A stretch of DNA of 64,000 nt from Maniola hyperantus (GCF_902806685.2 NC_048560.1:1838492-1902491); one strand, 5' to 3'; counted from the stretch's first letter, positions 21,310 through 32,147 are shown. Program-made: numbers and translations. Notes: a model not told the origin generated them from the letters alone.

Positions 21310-21772
21310 AGCCAAGTTTATAATGGTGACTAATATTCCCCTTTTCCCTCCAACTAAACGTAAAGTTTGTGCTAGGACTTAGGAGTAGGTACGACAATAC
21401 AGACAACAGGTGGGGTTTGAACCGGCGACCTTTTGGATTTCAGTCCGCTCCTTTAACCGTTGAGCTATCGAGATTTGATTAAGTAATTAATTTAACTTAA
21501 TAATAAATTACTTAATTTATTATTAAGTTAATATTAACATGCACTTAAATAAGACTATTTTAGGTTTTCTCTGACCTCATATTTTAATTTTATTTTTTAT
21601 TTTTTAGTACCTATGTTAATAGTAACTAAATGTGTAACTGACACTATTGTAAAATTGCGCGCCATTGATGGCAAATTGTAATTGGACTTTTATATTTTTA
21701 AGACCCTATGTACATACAATTTTGCAATTAATAAACTTATCTTATCTTATCTTATCTTATCTATCGAGGCTA
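21310..21772 (-). mobile_element. SINE3 split by a LINE insertion
   Basis: Minus-strand SINE3 with body, B box (ccggttcaaacccc on its own strand) and A box up to ctatcgag at 21465-21472; the final head bases continue after 21768. The 8-bp ctatcgag is duplicated on both sides of the inserted DNA. Confidence 0.8.
21473..21760 (+). mobile_element. LINE 3' UTR insertion with target duplication
   Basis: About 288 bp ending in (TTATC)n after gcaattaataaac, flanked by the direct repeat ctatcgag. The tail and target duplication indicate target-primed insertion of a severely 5'-truncated non-LTR element. Contains a perfect 19-bp inverted repeat at 21492-21531. Confidence 0.75.
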
Positions 21773-21798
21773 CATGCGACAGGACGAGATAGATATCA

Positions 21799-21889
21799 GG
21801 GGGGGACACCCCGCACACCCGCACACTCCCCGCGCTAACCCAGTGCTGGCAAGAGCGGATGACGTGTGGGTGTGGGGGTGTCCCCCGCC
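21799..21889. repeat. GC-rich inverted repeat
   Basis: ggggacaccccgcacaccc on the left opposes gggtgtgggggtgtccccc on the right, about 45 bp apart. Possibly a small foldback MITE. Confidence 0.55.
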
Positions 21890-22315
21890 TCATACCCCGA
21901 TTGCCATCTTAGTAAAAGTTTATTAAAATATTTACAAACCTTTTTATTTTTTTGTTACGAGTATATGTACCAATTTTTACGTCAAAGCACTTAACCTAAG
22001 TTTAAGTTGTTATGCCGCGCGCCATAAAATAAAATTGAATTGAAGTTGTTATCAAAAACACTCGACTCCACTCTACTCCGTGGGTAGGCGTCGACTCTAA
22101 GCCTACAGCCGCGCATGACAGCGTGATTTATGCGACGTTATTGCTTACGTGACATGCCCACTGTATAGAATACGTTACGCATTAGGGTCAACGCACACTG
22201 AGCAATAGACTTGGACCATTTTACAGAGAGGATATTGTGAAAAATCTAATGAAAACCATATTTGAAAATGCTTTGAAAAAAAGGAGTACCTATGGGTTTA
22301 ATGAAACTGCTATAA
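21890..22315. other. No recognisable feature
   Basis: Spacer without a gene or repeat that I recognise. Confidence 0.4.
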
Positions 22316-22655
22316 AATAAATAAATAAAATAAAATAAAATGTTTTTATTTCGACCAACAAGGATCATATTGGTGTTAGTAATTACACGAAACTTAAACC
22401 TATTTGTTAGTAAAAAATCTATAACTATTTAAATTAGGACAGGATCGATTTGCCAGCACGTGAATCATACAACAGTGATTCAAGTACTGGCAGTCGATCC
22501 TGTCAGAAAATACCTTCAGGAGGCCGTTGGGGCTGGACCGGACTCTACGCAACAGGGATGTGCACCGCTTTCGCATAGTAGTATAAAAACAGTCTACATG
22601 CGCCTCGGCGAACATCCCTGACGCGCTGCAGAATCTGGGCAGCCCCATCAGCATC
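22316..22655 (-). mobile_element. Non-LTR retrotransposon C-terminus and tail
   Basis: A minus-strand frame of about 85 codons reads GLPRFCSASGMFAEAHVD, RKRCTSLLRRVRSSPNG and DCQYLNHC, a C-terminal segment known from lepidopteran LINE proteins. It stops at 22400 and is followed by a short 3' UTR with (ATTTT)n. No catalytic domain. Confidence 0.65.
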
Positions 22656-22879
22656 CTGAATGCATTATTATACTATAGGCTATAGCCCTTCCAAGTTAGC
22701 CCGCTTCCATCGACTGCTGCTTACAATCGCTTCTCAGTTTCGCCATTGCAACCATAAGTGCGAAAATTCACTTTCCGTTTACCAACCTGGGAAATATCAG
22801 TGCTTATTGATCTTGATCATTATTCCTAGAGGCAGCCGCTACGCGCTGGATGGTGGCGGCGTAATATCGTGACCTGTTG

Positions 22880-22934
22880 AAGTCCCAGCAAGACACGTGG
22901 CAGTGGACGTCTGTCGGCTGATGATGATGATGAT
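22880..22934 (+). mobile_element. RTE-type LINE tail
   Basis: cagtggacgtctgtcggct followed by (GAT)n; only the last dozen codons and tail are left. Confidence 0.65.
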
Positions 22935-23029
22935 CGAACTCTATCTACAAATTATTTACTACAATCACATTCACTCACATCTAAAATCTAACCCTATAAG
23001 AAAAAAATAAGTAAGGCGCGTTCCTTAAC

Positions 23030-23323
23030 AGTTCATCAACCCATTAGCGGTCCACTACTGAGCCGGGTCTCCTCTCAGAGTGAGAAGGGTTTAGGTCATA
23101 GTCTGCCACGCTGGCCCAATGCGGAATGGCCGACTTCATACTTATACACCTTTGAGAACATGCAGAACTTTCAGGCATGCAGGTTTCCTCACGATGTTTG
23201 TCCTTTATTCAATTGTTTTGAAAACGCACGTAACTTCGAAAAGTTAGTGGTGCGTGCCCGGAATCGAACCCCCAACCTCCCGAAAAGAAGGCGGACGTCT
23301 TAACCACTAGACTATCACCGCTT
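23030..23323 (-). mobile_element. SINE1, near full length
   Basis: Body, B box and tRNA-like head (agcggtgatagtctagtgg on the minus strand) are present; the GAT tail is short. Confidence 0.8.
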
Positions 23324-23329
23324 ATGATT

Positions 23330-24145
23330 ATAGCCCTTCTTCTTATCTGATTAACCCTTCTCTACTAACTTAATTTTTACAAAATACGTATTATTGTTCA
23401 CATAGTTCAAATTTTCCAAAAGAACGGACGGTACCCTCGTTAACTTTCACGAAAATTCCAAACAAAAATTATTCGTCGCTTAATTCACAAAAAAACATTG
23501 TTACGCACCACTCCAGTTTTCACTTAATCAAAATTTTCAACCCTAAAAATTTAGACATACAATTTTAAACCTTATTATTAAACTGAAATAAAGTGTATAA
23601 TTCCTTGAAGTGTACTTAACAACATAAAGCCTTCAGGTGTCACTTTTTCAAAGGAATTTGATACTTATTTCAGTTGGAAATAAAAGCGATAATTGTTTGT
23701 AGGATAGAAGGGGATATAAAGACGTCAAGCGATTAACGGTAGATACAAAAACAGCAACAAAAGTATCGCGAATAAGTGAGTCCGTTCATTCGGGGTTGTT
23801 CTAGGGTTGACAACTATGACAAAAAATAAAAATTGTCCCTTATAAAAAAAGGAAAAACTGGATTGTCTTTTAACTGATGCCTACCCCTGAAAGCTAAAAA
23901 TCATATCATTTTATTTATTTATTTTTATTTTATTCGTTTTTTGCAATCAACAGCGATATAAACAATATAATTTTACATAATAACAGACTGATAGGATAGA
24001 GGCCAAATAGGATTACAATTTTTTTACAGATTACTTAAATAGATATTAATTATAAATTTATAACAGTAGGTACGTTTGATAATAATATGAAAATATAAAA
24101 GTCAATTAACTAGTAAAAATACCTAGTAAGTGATTGACAACATAT
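23330..24145. other. No recognisable gene
   Basis: A+T-rich spacer. 23910-24060 resembles a retroelement 3' UTR on the minus strand by composition, but I cannot assign it. Confidence 0.35.
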
Positions 24146-24215
24146 GTATGTGTGTGTGTATGTGTGAGTGTATGTGTGTCTGTGTGTGTGTGGGTGTGTG
24201 TTTGTGTGTGGTAGA
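24146..24215 (+). repeat. (TG)n microsatellite, imperfect
   Basis: Alternating TG interrupted by ta, ag and tc steps over about 70 bases. Confidence 0.9.
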
Positions 24216-25460
24216 GAGAGAATACGTGAGAAAGTATGCGTGAGTGCGTGCTTGTGGGTTATGATATTATGCGGATTTATGTACTATTACAGATACTAGT
24301 ATAATTATTATTAGTTACATATTATTATTTTTCCGATGCAGTTAATACTACGATACTTTTTTATTTTTTTATTTGACAAGCTTGACTGCGAAGTGCGATC
24401 TCATGGGGCCATGGGTGGTGGTGGATTGCCCCCCTCCAACATTTTACGATTTCGTTTTTATGCAAAATCTTGTATATGCATACCTACTCGTAAGGTTGAA
24501 TTCTTTGTGCCTACATGAAATAATTTTTTGGTGAAACAAACACTTTTTGCATTTAGTCAAAAATAGCTACTGTTTCTAGGGAATTGCAATAGTAAAACAA
24601 CGTACTAGGGTCGCCTTGTTAATAGCATTCAAGAATTCATGAATGCATTCATACATTCCTGAAGCCCTAAAGTCCTGAAGGAAATCCAATTTAATACCAC
24701 CAAGTACATTTTACGCATTTTCATAAAAACCCGTTTAGTGGGAACCCTATTCTCGAACAATACACTATTGTTCGTCCGACCACAGTATCCCTAGCTTTAT
24801 CGCCAACCCTGGCTTAGACTACCTATTATTTATTGGAATTTACACCTTATAATTCACGTATTAAAGCTTATATTTAAATAACAACGTACATCAACAACAT
24901 AGTGTAAACACATTCGAATTTGCATCAAAACTTCAATGAGATAAAGTTTAATTTGGCTTGAAAGTTTTGATCAATTGTTTAGATCAAGCTACTTTATTAT
25001 AGGCTCTATTTTATAGGCACTAAGGGCTATAGCTTATGCGTGGTGTTTTTTTGAGATTTTCCTTTGTTGCGTACAATTTGAAGCTTAAAAAGTTCTACTG
25101 ATTTGGAAAAGTGTTTATGAGTTGAGCATAGTTTGAAAAATAAAGGAAATTTAAGTAATAGCTTATTAATGATTTACGGACAAAGCAGTTGTTTTTTTCT
25201 ATGTACTTAGTTAATAATATCATAACAGCAAATGACTGAATGACATATTATTATCAACGTACAGTACGCATATAAGTATACCGCTCGTCTCCGGCTGCGG
25301 TTGATTGCGTGGACACAACAAAGGCTGATTGCACAAAGAGCTGATTAAACACAAAAATATAATGTCAGATAGAATCAAGCGTACTTATCTACCTACCTAC
25401 TTTGTTCAAATCAATGATAACACAAGGAATAAAAGCTTGACATTGAATATTGCGTGTTTA
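24216..25460. other. No recognisable feature
   Basis: Spacer. Short open frames show no domain. Confidence 0.35.
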
Positions 25461-25640
25461 CAGTACGCGTCAGAAAGTAATATACATCGAACTTTAGAAT
25501 GACATTTCGGGTTTGTATGGCGTTATCTCTGGCACTCATACCTATAAGACGTTTTGTCAGCCTCAACGACAGAGACAATGCTCTACAAATCTGCTATCTC
25601 CTTCTAAAGGTCGATGTTCATTACTTTCTCCCGCGTACTG
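25461..25640. mobile_element. TA-flanked MITE, family M3
   Basis: Ends CAGTACGCG and CGCGTACTG, flanked by TA on both sides, with matching inner arms (catcgaactttagaatg / cttctaaaggtcgatg). Tc1/mariner-type target preference is inferred from the TA. Other copies at 44395 and 52963. Confidence 0.75.
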
Positions 25641-25759
25641 TAAATTATTAGCTTCAAAGATTTATTTTCGAAATCTTTACCGACAGGAAATCATGTCTTG
25701 TCCATCCAATTTTTAAAATACCTTTTTCCCGTGACTTCACTCGCCTAGTTTATTAATTA

Positions 25760-25857
25760 CTAGCTGATGCCTGCGACTTTGTCCGCGTGGATTAAGATTT
25801 TTAAAAATCCCGTAGGAACTTGATTTTCCGGGATGAAAGGTAGCTTATGTCACTCCC

Positions 25858-25890
<33 letters not shown>

Positions 25891-26600
25891 TTTATTTGGA
25901 TCACTAACAGCTAATCATATACATCAAATACAAATTTAACAATACAAAAGTTTTAAGATAATATGACGAGCTAATTAAAAGTAATCACCGCATGCGAATG
26001 TGTCAGGTAATTTTACTACTAAAAAAAAAGTTACTTAATTAAAAAATAATAATAATATAAATAATATAAATAAATAATAAACTAATAAACAAATGTAGGT
26101 AAGCAGTTCACATGGCATCAAGTAAATTACTATGGCAATTCACTTAATGCCATATGAACTGAATTCCGGAATTTAACCAGTGAGTCCGCGTGTATGTCTA
26201 GCACATTGAGCTTATTATAAAGTTGACTTATTCTAGGGATTGGCGAGTTAGCACCCATAACTGTTGAGCGTCGAGGAAAAGATAAAGAAGAATTTAAAGG
26301 TTTTCTAGGATATTTCGAAGGAACCCTTAATTTAAAGCTATTTGAAAGAGAAGAACAATCTATTTTGTTGTTGAAAATCTTAAATAAAAATATGAGATCG
26401 AGTTTTGTTCTACGAGTTTCTAAGGATTCCATATTAAAGAAATTTAGTCTGCTATTATAACTTCTTAGGTTTTTTACTTTTCCAGTTTTTTAGTTTTTCA
26501 CTATACCCATGCAAAAAGTCACGTCGATCCATTGCTCCGTTGTGACGTGATTGAAAGACAGACCAACAAGCCAACCAACAAATATAATATGGGTGGTGAT
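25760..26600 (-). mobile_element. Helitron subtype A split by a LINE
   Basis: 3' half at 25760-25862 (ctagctgatgcctgcgac to tcactccccagg) and 5' half at about 26497-26585 (actatacccatgcaaaaag, gacgtgattgaaagac, ccaaccaacaaa). The 5' tip then passes directly into the 15-bp minisatellite. Confidence 0.75.
25863..26483 (-). mobile_element. Truncated non-LTR retrotransposon
   Basis: Minus strand ends in a poly(A) of about 28 bases. A 100-codon frame at 26432-26130 reads ETRRTKLDLIFLFKIFNN, LRVPSKYPRK and RISQLYNKLN, the C-terminus of a CR1/Jockey-type reverse transcriptase. It lies inside a Helitron; ccagg and ccag with a T run at the two borders look like a worn target duplication. Confidence 0.7.
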
Positions 26601-27215
26601 AATATGGGTAGTGATAATATGGGTAGTGATAATATGGGTAGTGATAATATGGGTAGTGATAATATGAGTAGTGATATTATGGGTAGTGATAATATGGGTA
26701 GTGATAATATGAGAAGTGATACTATGGGTAGTGATAATATGGGTAGTGATAATATGAGAAGTGATAATATGGGTAGTGATAATATGAGTAGTGATACTAT
26801 GGGTAGTGATAATATGGGTAGTGATAATATGAGAAGTGATACTATGGGTAGTGATAATATGGGTAGTGATAATATGGGTAGTGATAATATGGGTAGTGAT
26901 AATATGGGTAGTGATAATATGAGTAGTGATACTATGGGTAGTGATAATATGGGTAGTGATAATATGAGAAGTGATACTATGGGTAGTGATAATATGGGTA
27001 GTGATAATATGAGAAGTGATAATATGGGTAGTGATAATATGGGTAGTGATAATATGGGTAGTGATAATATGGGTAGTGATAATATGGGTAGTGATAATAT
27101 GAGTAGTGATACTATGGGTAGTGATAATATGGGTAGTGATAATATGGGTAGTGATAATATTAGAAGTGATAATATGGGTAGTGATAATATTAGAAGTGAT
27201 AATATGGGTAGTGAT
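26586..27215 (+). repeat. 15-bp minisatellite, 42 units
   Basis: Unit aatatgggtagtgat repeated 42 times without a phase break, with variants gagaagtgat, gagtagtgat and actatggg. The order of variants shows a 12-unit (180-bp) higher-order period: units 1-12, 18-29 and most of 30-41 share the same variant series. Because 15 is a multiple of 3, all frames stay open on both strands; this is not protein coding. Confidence 0.95.
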
Positions 27216-27223
27216 AATATTAT

Positions 27224-27412
27224 CCTCAATAGCTCAACCGGTATAGGAGTGGACTGAAAACCGAAAGGTCGACGGTTCAAACCGCGCCCGTTGCACTATT
27301 GTCGTAGCTGCTCCTAGCACAAGCCTGACGCTTAATTGGAGAGGAAAGGGGAATATTTGTCATTTAACATGGCTAATATTCTTAATTTAAAAGAAAAGAA
27401 AAAAAAGAAAAA
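27224..27412 (+). mobile_element. SINE3 inside the minisatellite
   Basis: Full SINE3: head cctcaatagctcaaccgg, B box cgacggttcaaaccg, body and a purine-rich A tail. Array units lie on both sides, so it inserted after the array had formed. Confidence 0.85.
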
Positions 27413-27577
27413 AATATGGGTAGTGATAATATGCGTAGTGATAATATGGGTAGTGATAATATGGGTAGTGATAATATGGGTAGTGATAGTATGGGTAGTG
27501 ATAATATGGGTAGTGATAATATGGGTAGTGATAATATGGGTAGTGATAATATGGGTACTGATAATATGGGTAGTGAT
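27413..27577 (+). repeat. 15-bp minisatellite, 11 further units
   Basis: Same unit and orientation as 26586-27215, with variants gcgtag, gatagt and gtact not seen in the first block. Confidence 0.95.
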
Positions 27578-27899
27578 AATATTAGTACGATTTTTCTCGA
27601 CCCTTTCTCTAAGTTCTTTTTCAGCTGACACAGAAACTATAAAACAGAAAAGTTGAAATGAACTTCCAGTACAATAAAGCGAAGAAGTAATTCATTCATT
27701 TCATTCAAATTGCAGCATCGTTACATAATTCGTCCGTTCATTCCGTCCGCGTCCCAGCAGTTCCAGCACGCAGGATTTGCATTTCGTTACTAAATTGCAG
27801 AATTTCTGCCGGAAATTGTCACTTTAATTCTTGTAAAGACGTTATTTTCTATAATTAACTGTAACTGGACAATTTCTGTACATAAATTAATTTTATTAA

Positions 27900-28000
27900 C
27901 TAAATTATGCTCGCGACTTCGTCCGCGTGGACTACACAAATTTCAAACCCCTATTTCACCCCCTTAGGGGGTGACATAGGTGTTCAAACTTGCAGGATTT
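27900..28000 (-). mobile_element. Helitron subtype C, 3' fragment
   Basis: tatgctcgcgacttcgtcc, actacacaaatttcaaacc and ccccttagggggtg as in full copies; then unrelated sequence. Confidence 0.7.
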
Positions 28001-28154
28001 TAGAGTACTTTTTGGTCAAATTATAACCCGTTGTGAAAATGATTGTAATCGATTCTGTTACTGATTCTGAACAAACTACTTTCAGGTTTGACGTATACTA
28101 AAACTAACATATGTATAAGTTTTGTGAAAACCTGATAGTTTCGAAGGTGAAATT

Positions 28155-28285
28155 TTTAATTTTTTTATTCAGATACAAGTTAGCCATTGACTGCAATCTC
28201 ACCTGGTGATAAGCATCATCAATTACCGCCAGGTGAGATTGGTGTCAAGGGCCAATTTGTATCTGAATAAATAAATAAAAAATAT
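28155..28285. mobile_element. Inverted pair of SINE2 tails
   Basis: ttcagatacaagttagcc and caatctcacctggtgat on the left return as ccaggtgagattg and ttgtatctgaataa on the right. The two tails meet near their ccaccaggtgag blocks, making a foldback. Confidence 0.7.
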
Positions 28286-28526
28286 ATTTATAGTAGTTTC
28301 AAGCTATTTTGGGTCAGAATATAGCTGTGAAAGGGATAAAATAAAAATAAAATTTGATTGCATTGTATACAGCTATACAGTATTTATTACAATTCAGTAA
28401 AAGTGTAGGTATGTTCACACTAGCGATTTTTTGTCCCGGAATTCACTACCTACCTACCGTCTTATAAGAACCGTTAAATCTAAAGAGTCTAGATCTCATT
28501 CTCTTAGTCGAGTCGTATATAATAAT

Positions 28527-28722
28527 ATGAAAGGATTCTGCTGCGCGATTGCGGTAGAATGACAGCTACAATGACACGATTGCAATCACCTGTGATTGAT
28601 TGACGCTCGCTCACTATTGGCTACAATTCATGGTTGCAACAAGAATACATAAATTCAGCCAATCACAACAATTATTGCGATTGTAATAATGATTGATACA
28701 GGTTTTACGGAATCGACCAGCT
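28527..28722 (-). mobile_element. Repeat X, inverted copy
   Basis: Reverse complement of the element in the SINE1 at 17060-17243, matching over most of its length, including caatcattattacaatc. Confidence 0.6.
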
Positions 28723-28767
28723 GGAATCCCGCCGCTTTATTATTAAGCGTATTATTATATATATTAC

Positions 28768-28806
28768 CATGTAATGGTAAAAGTTTTCTACTTTTACCAT
28801 TACATG
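28768..28806. repeat. Perfect 16-bp hairpin
   Basis: Arms CATGTAATGGTAAAAG and its exact complement around a 7-base loop. Confidence 0.85.
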
Positions 28807-29030
28807 AATAATGGAAAGGGGTCACGATCTTCAATAATGAGAAATACCACAGTTCACTACACTTAGGGAACTTCTAACAAAGCGTCGAGGCTTCGATGTC
28901 ACAGGCAAGCGTCAAATGTTAGTACATTTGACGTAGGAAGCCCTAAAGTGTTACTATTTTTATTTGATTTCACGTCACCACAGCCTAGCCTAATATTTGA
29001 CATTTCGTCAATTCAGGAACAGACCCAGAG

Positions 29031-29069
29031 TTTCTTCTTCTTCTCTAGTTCTTCTTCTTCTCTAGTTCA
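29031..29069 (+). repeat. (CTT)n microsatellite
   Basis: Two runs of cttcttcttctct separated by agtt. Confidence 0.85.
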
Positions 29070-29282
29070 CTCTGGAAATACGACGCAGAGAGAGGCTCGT
29101 AGCTTTCACGCACGGGAGTCAACCAGACAAAATCGAGTTTGGTATCAGTAATCGAAAGGTCTCATTACTTAAGTAAATATGTTAGTTCTGAAAATTACTT
29201 TATTTTATTTGAATCTCATAGGAAGAGATATTTTTATATTATTTTAAAAGAATAAGTACTTAATGTTTTTTACGTTTATTAT

Positions 29283-29772
29283 TTGTATTTTTTTTTAACA
29301 ATTGTGCATTTGTATTTAGATTTATGTTCAAATGGGTTCAAATTGCCTGAAATAAACAACTATTCATTAATTTATTTATATTTATTTATAGAATTTAAAA
29401 AAATTAAATTGTTCCATAAAATAAGATACCTACTGAGACTTTTTACCGACCGAAATGTCGCAAGTGTGCTGGAATTGACTGAAAATTTTAACCGACTGTT
29501 TCTGTATTTTATAAATTATTCGTTTTATAGAGGGAGAATTTTCCATAAATGTATTTTTAGTAACTTTTGTGCGCTTATAAAGGAGTTTTCAAATTGGATT
29601 CATTATGCCATCGGAACAAGTTTATTCTTGTGTAACTTTGTTAAAGCGATCAATTCTACTGTAGCTGATTACCCAACATGTTTGACAAGCATATTTATGC
29701 TCTGTCTAGACACAGTTATCATATCGTCGATTCAGGATCCGAGAGTTCCCTCACTCTTTTATTTTGTTGCTA
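29283..29772 (+). other. Long open frame in A+T-rich DNA, unrecognised
   Basis: A frame stays open for about 160 codons before running into a MITE. The predicted product is rich in F, L, Y and I with hydrophobic stretches (for example FMLCLDTVIISSI). It lacks an upstream ATG; a tttgtatttag sequence at 29309-29319 could be a splice acceptor. It could be a decayed exon of a membrane protein or chance in low-GC DNA. I do not recognise it. Confidence 0.2.
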
Positions 29773-29977
29773 GAATTCGAGAGTCGAAACACAATAACGT
29801 CAAAGTAAAATGGACCTAAAGTGCCATGAATTAAAGTCAAAACTTCAACGCCACTGATTTTAATTTCGCAACGCTTCCGCTTGGAGCGCTGGCTGTAGAT
29901 GTGTAGACAAACTTGAGCTTTAAAACAAGACAGTTAAGATCCAGTTTACTATGACGCGGAAGTGTCTCGACACTCGA
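29773..29977. mobile_element. Long-arm MITE M2, second copy
   Basis: aattcgagagtcgaaa and agtaaaatggaccta on the left, gacgcggaagtgtctcgac on the right, with the centre cgcttggagcgctggctg, match 18239-18522. Outer parts of the arms are lost. Confidence 0.65.
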
Positions 29978-29982
29978 ATTCG

Positions 29983-30217
29983 TCTGGTGGGAGGCTTCGG
30001 CCGTGGCTAGTTACCACCCTACCGGCAAAGCCGTGCCGTCAAGCGATTTAGCGTTCCGGTACGATGCCGTGTAGAAACCAAAGGGGTATGGGTTTAATAA
30101 AAACTGCCATACCCCTTCCAGGTTAGCCCGCTATCATCTTAGACTGCATCATCACTTACCACCAGGTGAGATTGCAGTCAAGGGCTAACTTGTATCTGAA
30201 TAAAAATAAAAAAATAA
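29983..30217 (+). mobile_element. SINE2, head missing
   Basis: Starts at tggtgggaggcttcggcc and runs to the end of the family: cggtacgatgccgtgtag, ccaccaggtgagattgcag, ttgtatctgaat and an A-rich tail. Confidence 0.8.
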
Positions 30218-30255
30218 ACTCTAGTTCACTCTGATGTAGAGCAATGAGGATAGTA

Positions 30256-30395
30256 CAGTGCGACAAGGCTATCTTGGCGCGTGGCGAAAATCGGAAGTGT
30301 CCCCTTTGTTCTTATTTGAATATTCTAAGCCTTTGTTCTCCAACAGCGCCCCCCTGTCAATGTCATTGAAGTGCCAAGAGAGCCTTGTCGCACTG
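30256..30395. mobile_element. TA-flanked MITE
   Basis: Termini CAGTGCGACAAGGCT and AGCCTTGTCGCACTG are exact complements and lie between TA dinucleotides. Length 140 bp, non-coding. The TA target suggests Tc1/mariner-type mobilisation; the family is not otherwise recognised. Confidence 0.75.
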
Positions 30396-30645
30396 TAACT
30401 CAAAAATGTTTAGTTCTTCTCATTAAACATTCATTTTAATGAGAAAAGTTTATCATCTGCTCTTGAATGTTCACATTCAGCTCTAGTCGCGCTTAAGTCT
30501 TTGTTGTTAATGTTTCTCAGTTTAAATACAGTTATACGAGGAAGGCATTGTGAAAAACTCCTATAATTTATAACTTTCTGGTACTTACCTACTTATTCTA
30601 TAGATATAACAAAATTTGTTACCCTGTTGTCTAAACTACTAATAA

Positions 30646-30687
30646 GGGTTCCGTTTTTCTTTTTGAGGTACGGAACCCTAAAAATGG
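30646..30687 (+). repeat. Repeat R terminal fragment
   Basis: Only the last 42 bp of R (agggttccgt, then gaggtacggaaccctaaaa). Confidence 0.7.
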
Positions 30688-30869
30688 CACCGAAACAGTT
30701 TTTTGACAATAACTTCTTTCAGACTCATTTCAAAACTCCCGGATAACTTTCCAGGTCCCTTTTTGAGCACCAAAAATAGCAGTAGGTACCTACTATTAAA
30801 AGTAACTCAAACCTTTAGGAGCAAAAAACATGATATTTCCAAACCTCATACAGAACCATCGCCATCTAT

Positions 30870-31030
30870 AAAATAAAAAAATAAAATAAAAATCTTTTTA
30901 TTCGAATAAACTTTTACAAGTACTTTCGAATAGTCGGATGCATCTACCACTGGTTCGGAACCAGCAAGAAACTCGGCGGTTGCTCTTTTCAAATATTTGA
31001 TATAGGTACAAGATTATGCCATGTATAAAA
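30870..31030 (-). mobile_element. LINE 3' UTR-like repeat
   Basis: On the minus strand: gcaaccgccgagtttcttgc, ggttccgaaccagtggtag and a tttattttat end. The same block occurs at 40520-40710 (minus) and 50200-50335 (plus). Confidence 0.6.
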
Positions 31031-31093
31031 TAGTATTTGCAGTCTTGTGCGTCGCCGGAACGAGCTGCAGGTCAAATCCAAGCTCTTTATAAA

Positions 31094-31526
31094 TAAAAAA
31101 CCGGGCAAGTGCGAGTCAGGCTCGCGCAATGAGGGTTCCGTACTACAGTCGTATTTTTTCAACATTTTGCACGATAATTCAAAAACTATGATGCATAAAA
31201 ATAAATAAAAATCTGTTTTAGAATGTACAGGTGAAGACCTTTCATATTATGTTACCCCACTTGATATAGGCACTCACTTCGAAAGTTGAAAATACTAATT
31301 ATTAGTTCATGACCACAATTTAATTTTTTTTGTGTGATCTAACCTTAAATTCGCGGTTTTCAGATTTTTCCCCAAATTTCAGCTATAAGATCTACCTACC
31401 TGCCAAATTTCATGATTCTAGGTCAACGGGAAGTACCCTGTAGGTTTCTTGACAGACAGACAGACAGACAACAAAGTGATCCTATAAGAGTTCCGTTTTT
31501 CCTTTTGAGGTACGGAACCCTAAAAA
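31094..31526 (+). repeat. Repeat R, full copy
   Basis: From aaccgggcaagtgcgag to gaggtacggaaccctaaa, about 430 bp, with the gacagacagacagaca stretch. Best preserved plus-strand copy. Confidence 0.8.
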
Positions 31527-31699
31527 GGACAAGCTGACATAAGGTCACATGTTATCGCAAACACACAAGGTCACATAATCCGTTTTCCAATTGGTATTAG
31601 AACTACAACATATAACGTCCAAAGTTTAAATGGCCCAAGTTAAAGTTTTTAACAAGACAACGTCCTTACTTCACTATACTTCTATAGTAGTAGGTAGTA

Positions 31700-31852
31700 G
31701 GATTGAGAAACTGCTAACAGCATTAGGTGGCGCTGAACGCTAGAGCCCGCTAAGCAGCATTGCGTCTGTCCGAATGAAATAAACCGACTTCTTTTGTTGT
31801 ACGGAACTTATACGGACAGGGTGGTGCAAGTCATAAACTTACCTACGCTAAA
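31700..31852 (+). repeat. Direct repeat U, copy 1
   Basis: aaactgctaacagca, ggtggcgctgaacgctag, gtctgtccgaatgaaataa and ggtggtgcaagtcataaac. Near-identical to 32148-32298. Confidence 0.8.
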
Positions 31853-31861
31853 AATACGTCG

Positions 31862-32135
31862 GACATACATAGATCTCTTGTGCCACACGCCACAATCTTG
31901 TGTAACCTGAATCCAGCGGCTCCCTGCGACTCGTTTGATACCTATCGTCTGTCCATCTAGTGGGGGGTCTTCTAACGCTACGACTTCCGGTACGAGGTCA
32001 TTTTGAGGTCCCTAAGTAATAGGTGCCCATTGCCATTTCAGGTTTGTAACCCACTCAGTTACTTATGTTGGTTAGTCTGGTTCTCCTACTAATATTATTA
32101 CATAGAGAAACTCCAAAGCATAGCTCTCTCCATCG
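31862..32135 (-). mobile_element. RTE-type LINE fragment, tail missing
   Basis: Minus-strand RTE C-terminal region (aatccagcggctccctgcg on the plus strand) and upstream stretch. The last codons and GAT tail are absent here but appear at 32331-32418, beyond the second U repeat. Confidence 0.7.
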
Positions 32136-32147
32136 CAGTAATACCTA

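Noticed and set aside
22400..22654. Small host protein
   Set aside because: The residues match a LINE C-terminal pattern and are followed by a LINE-type (ATTTT)n tail.
26519..27280. A 253-codon minus-strand frame and 241-codon plus-strand frame with five-residue repeats
   Set aside because: Both are the 15-bp minisatellite read in different directions. Open frames on both strands follow from a stop-free unit whose length is divisible by three.
26586..27577. CRISPR-like array
   Set aside because: Units are contiguous 15-mers without spacers, and the genome is eukaryotic.
27336..27656. Open frames over the second minisatellite block
   Set aside because: Same cause: array plus SINE3 tail.
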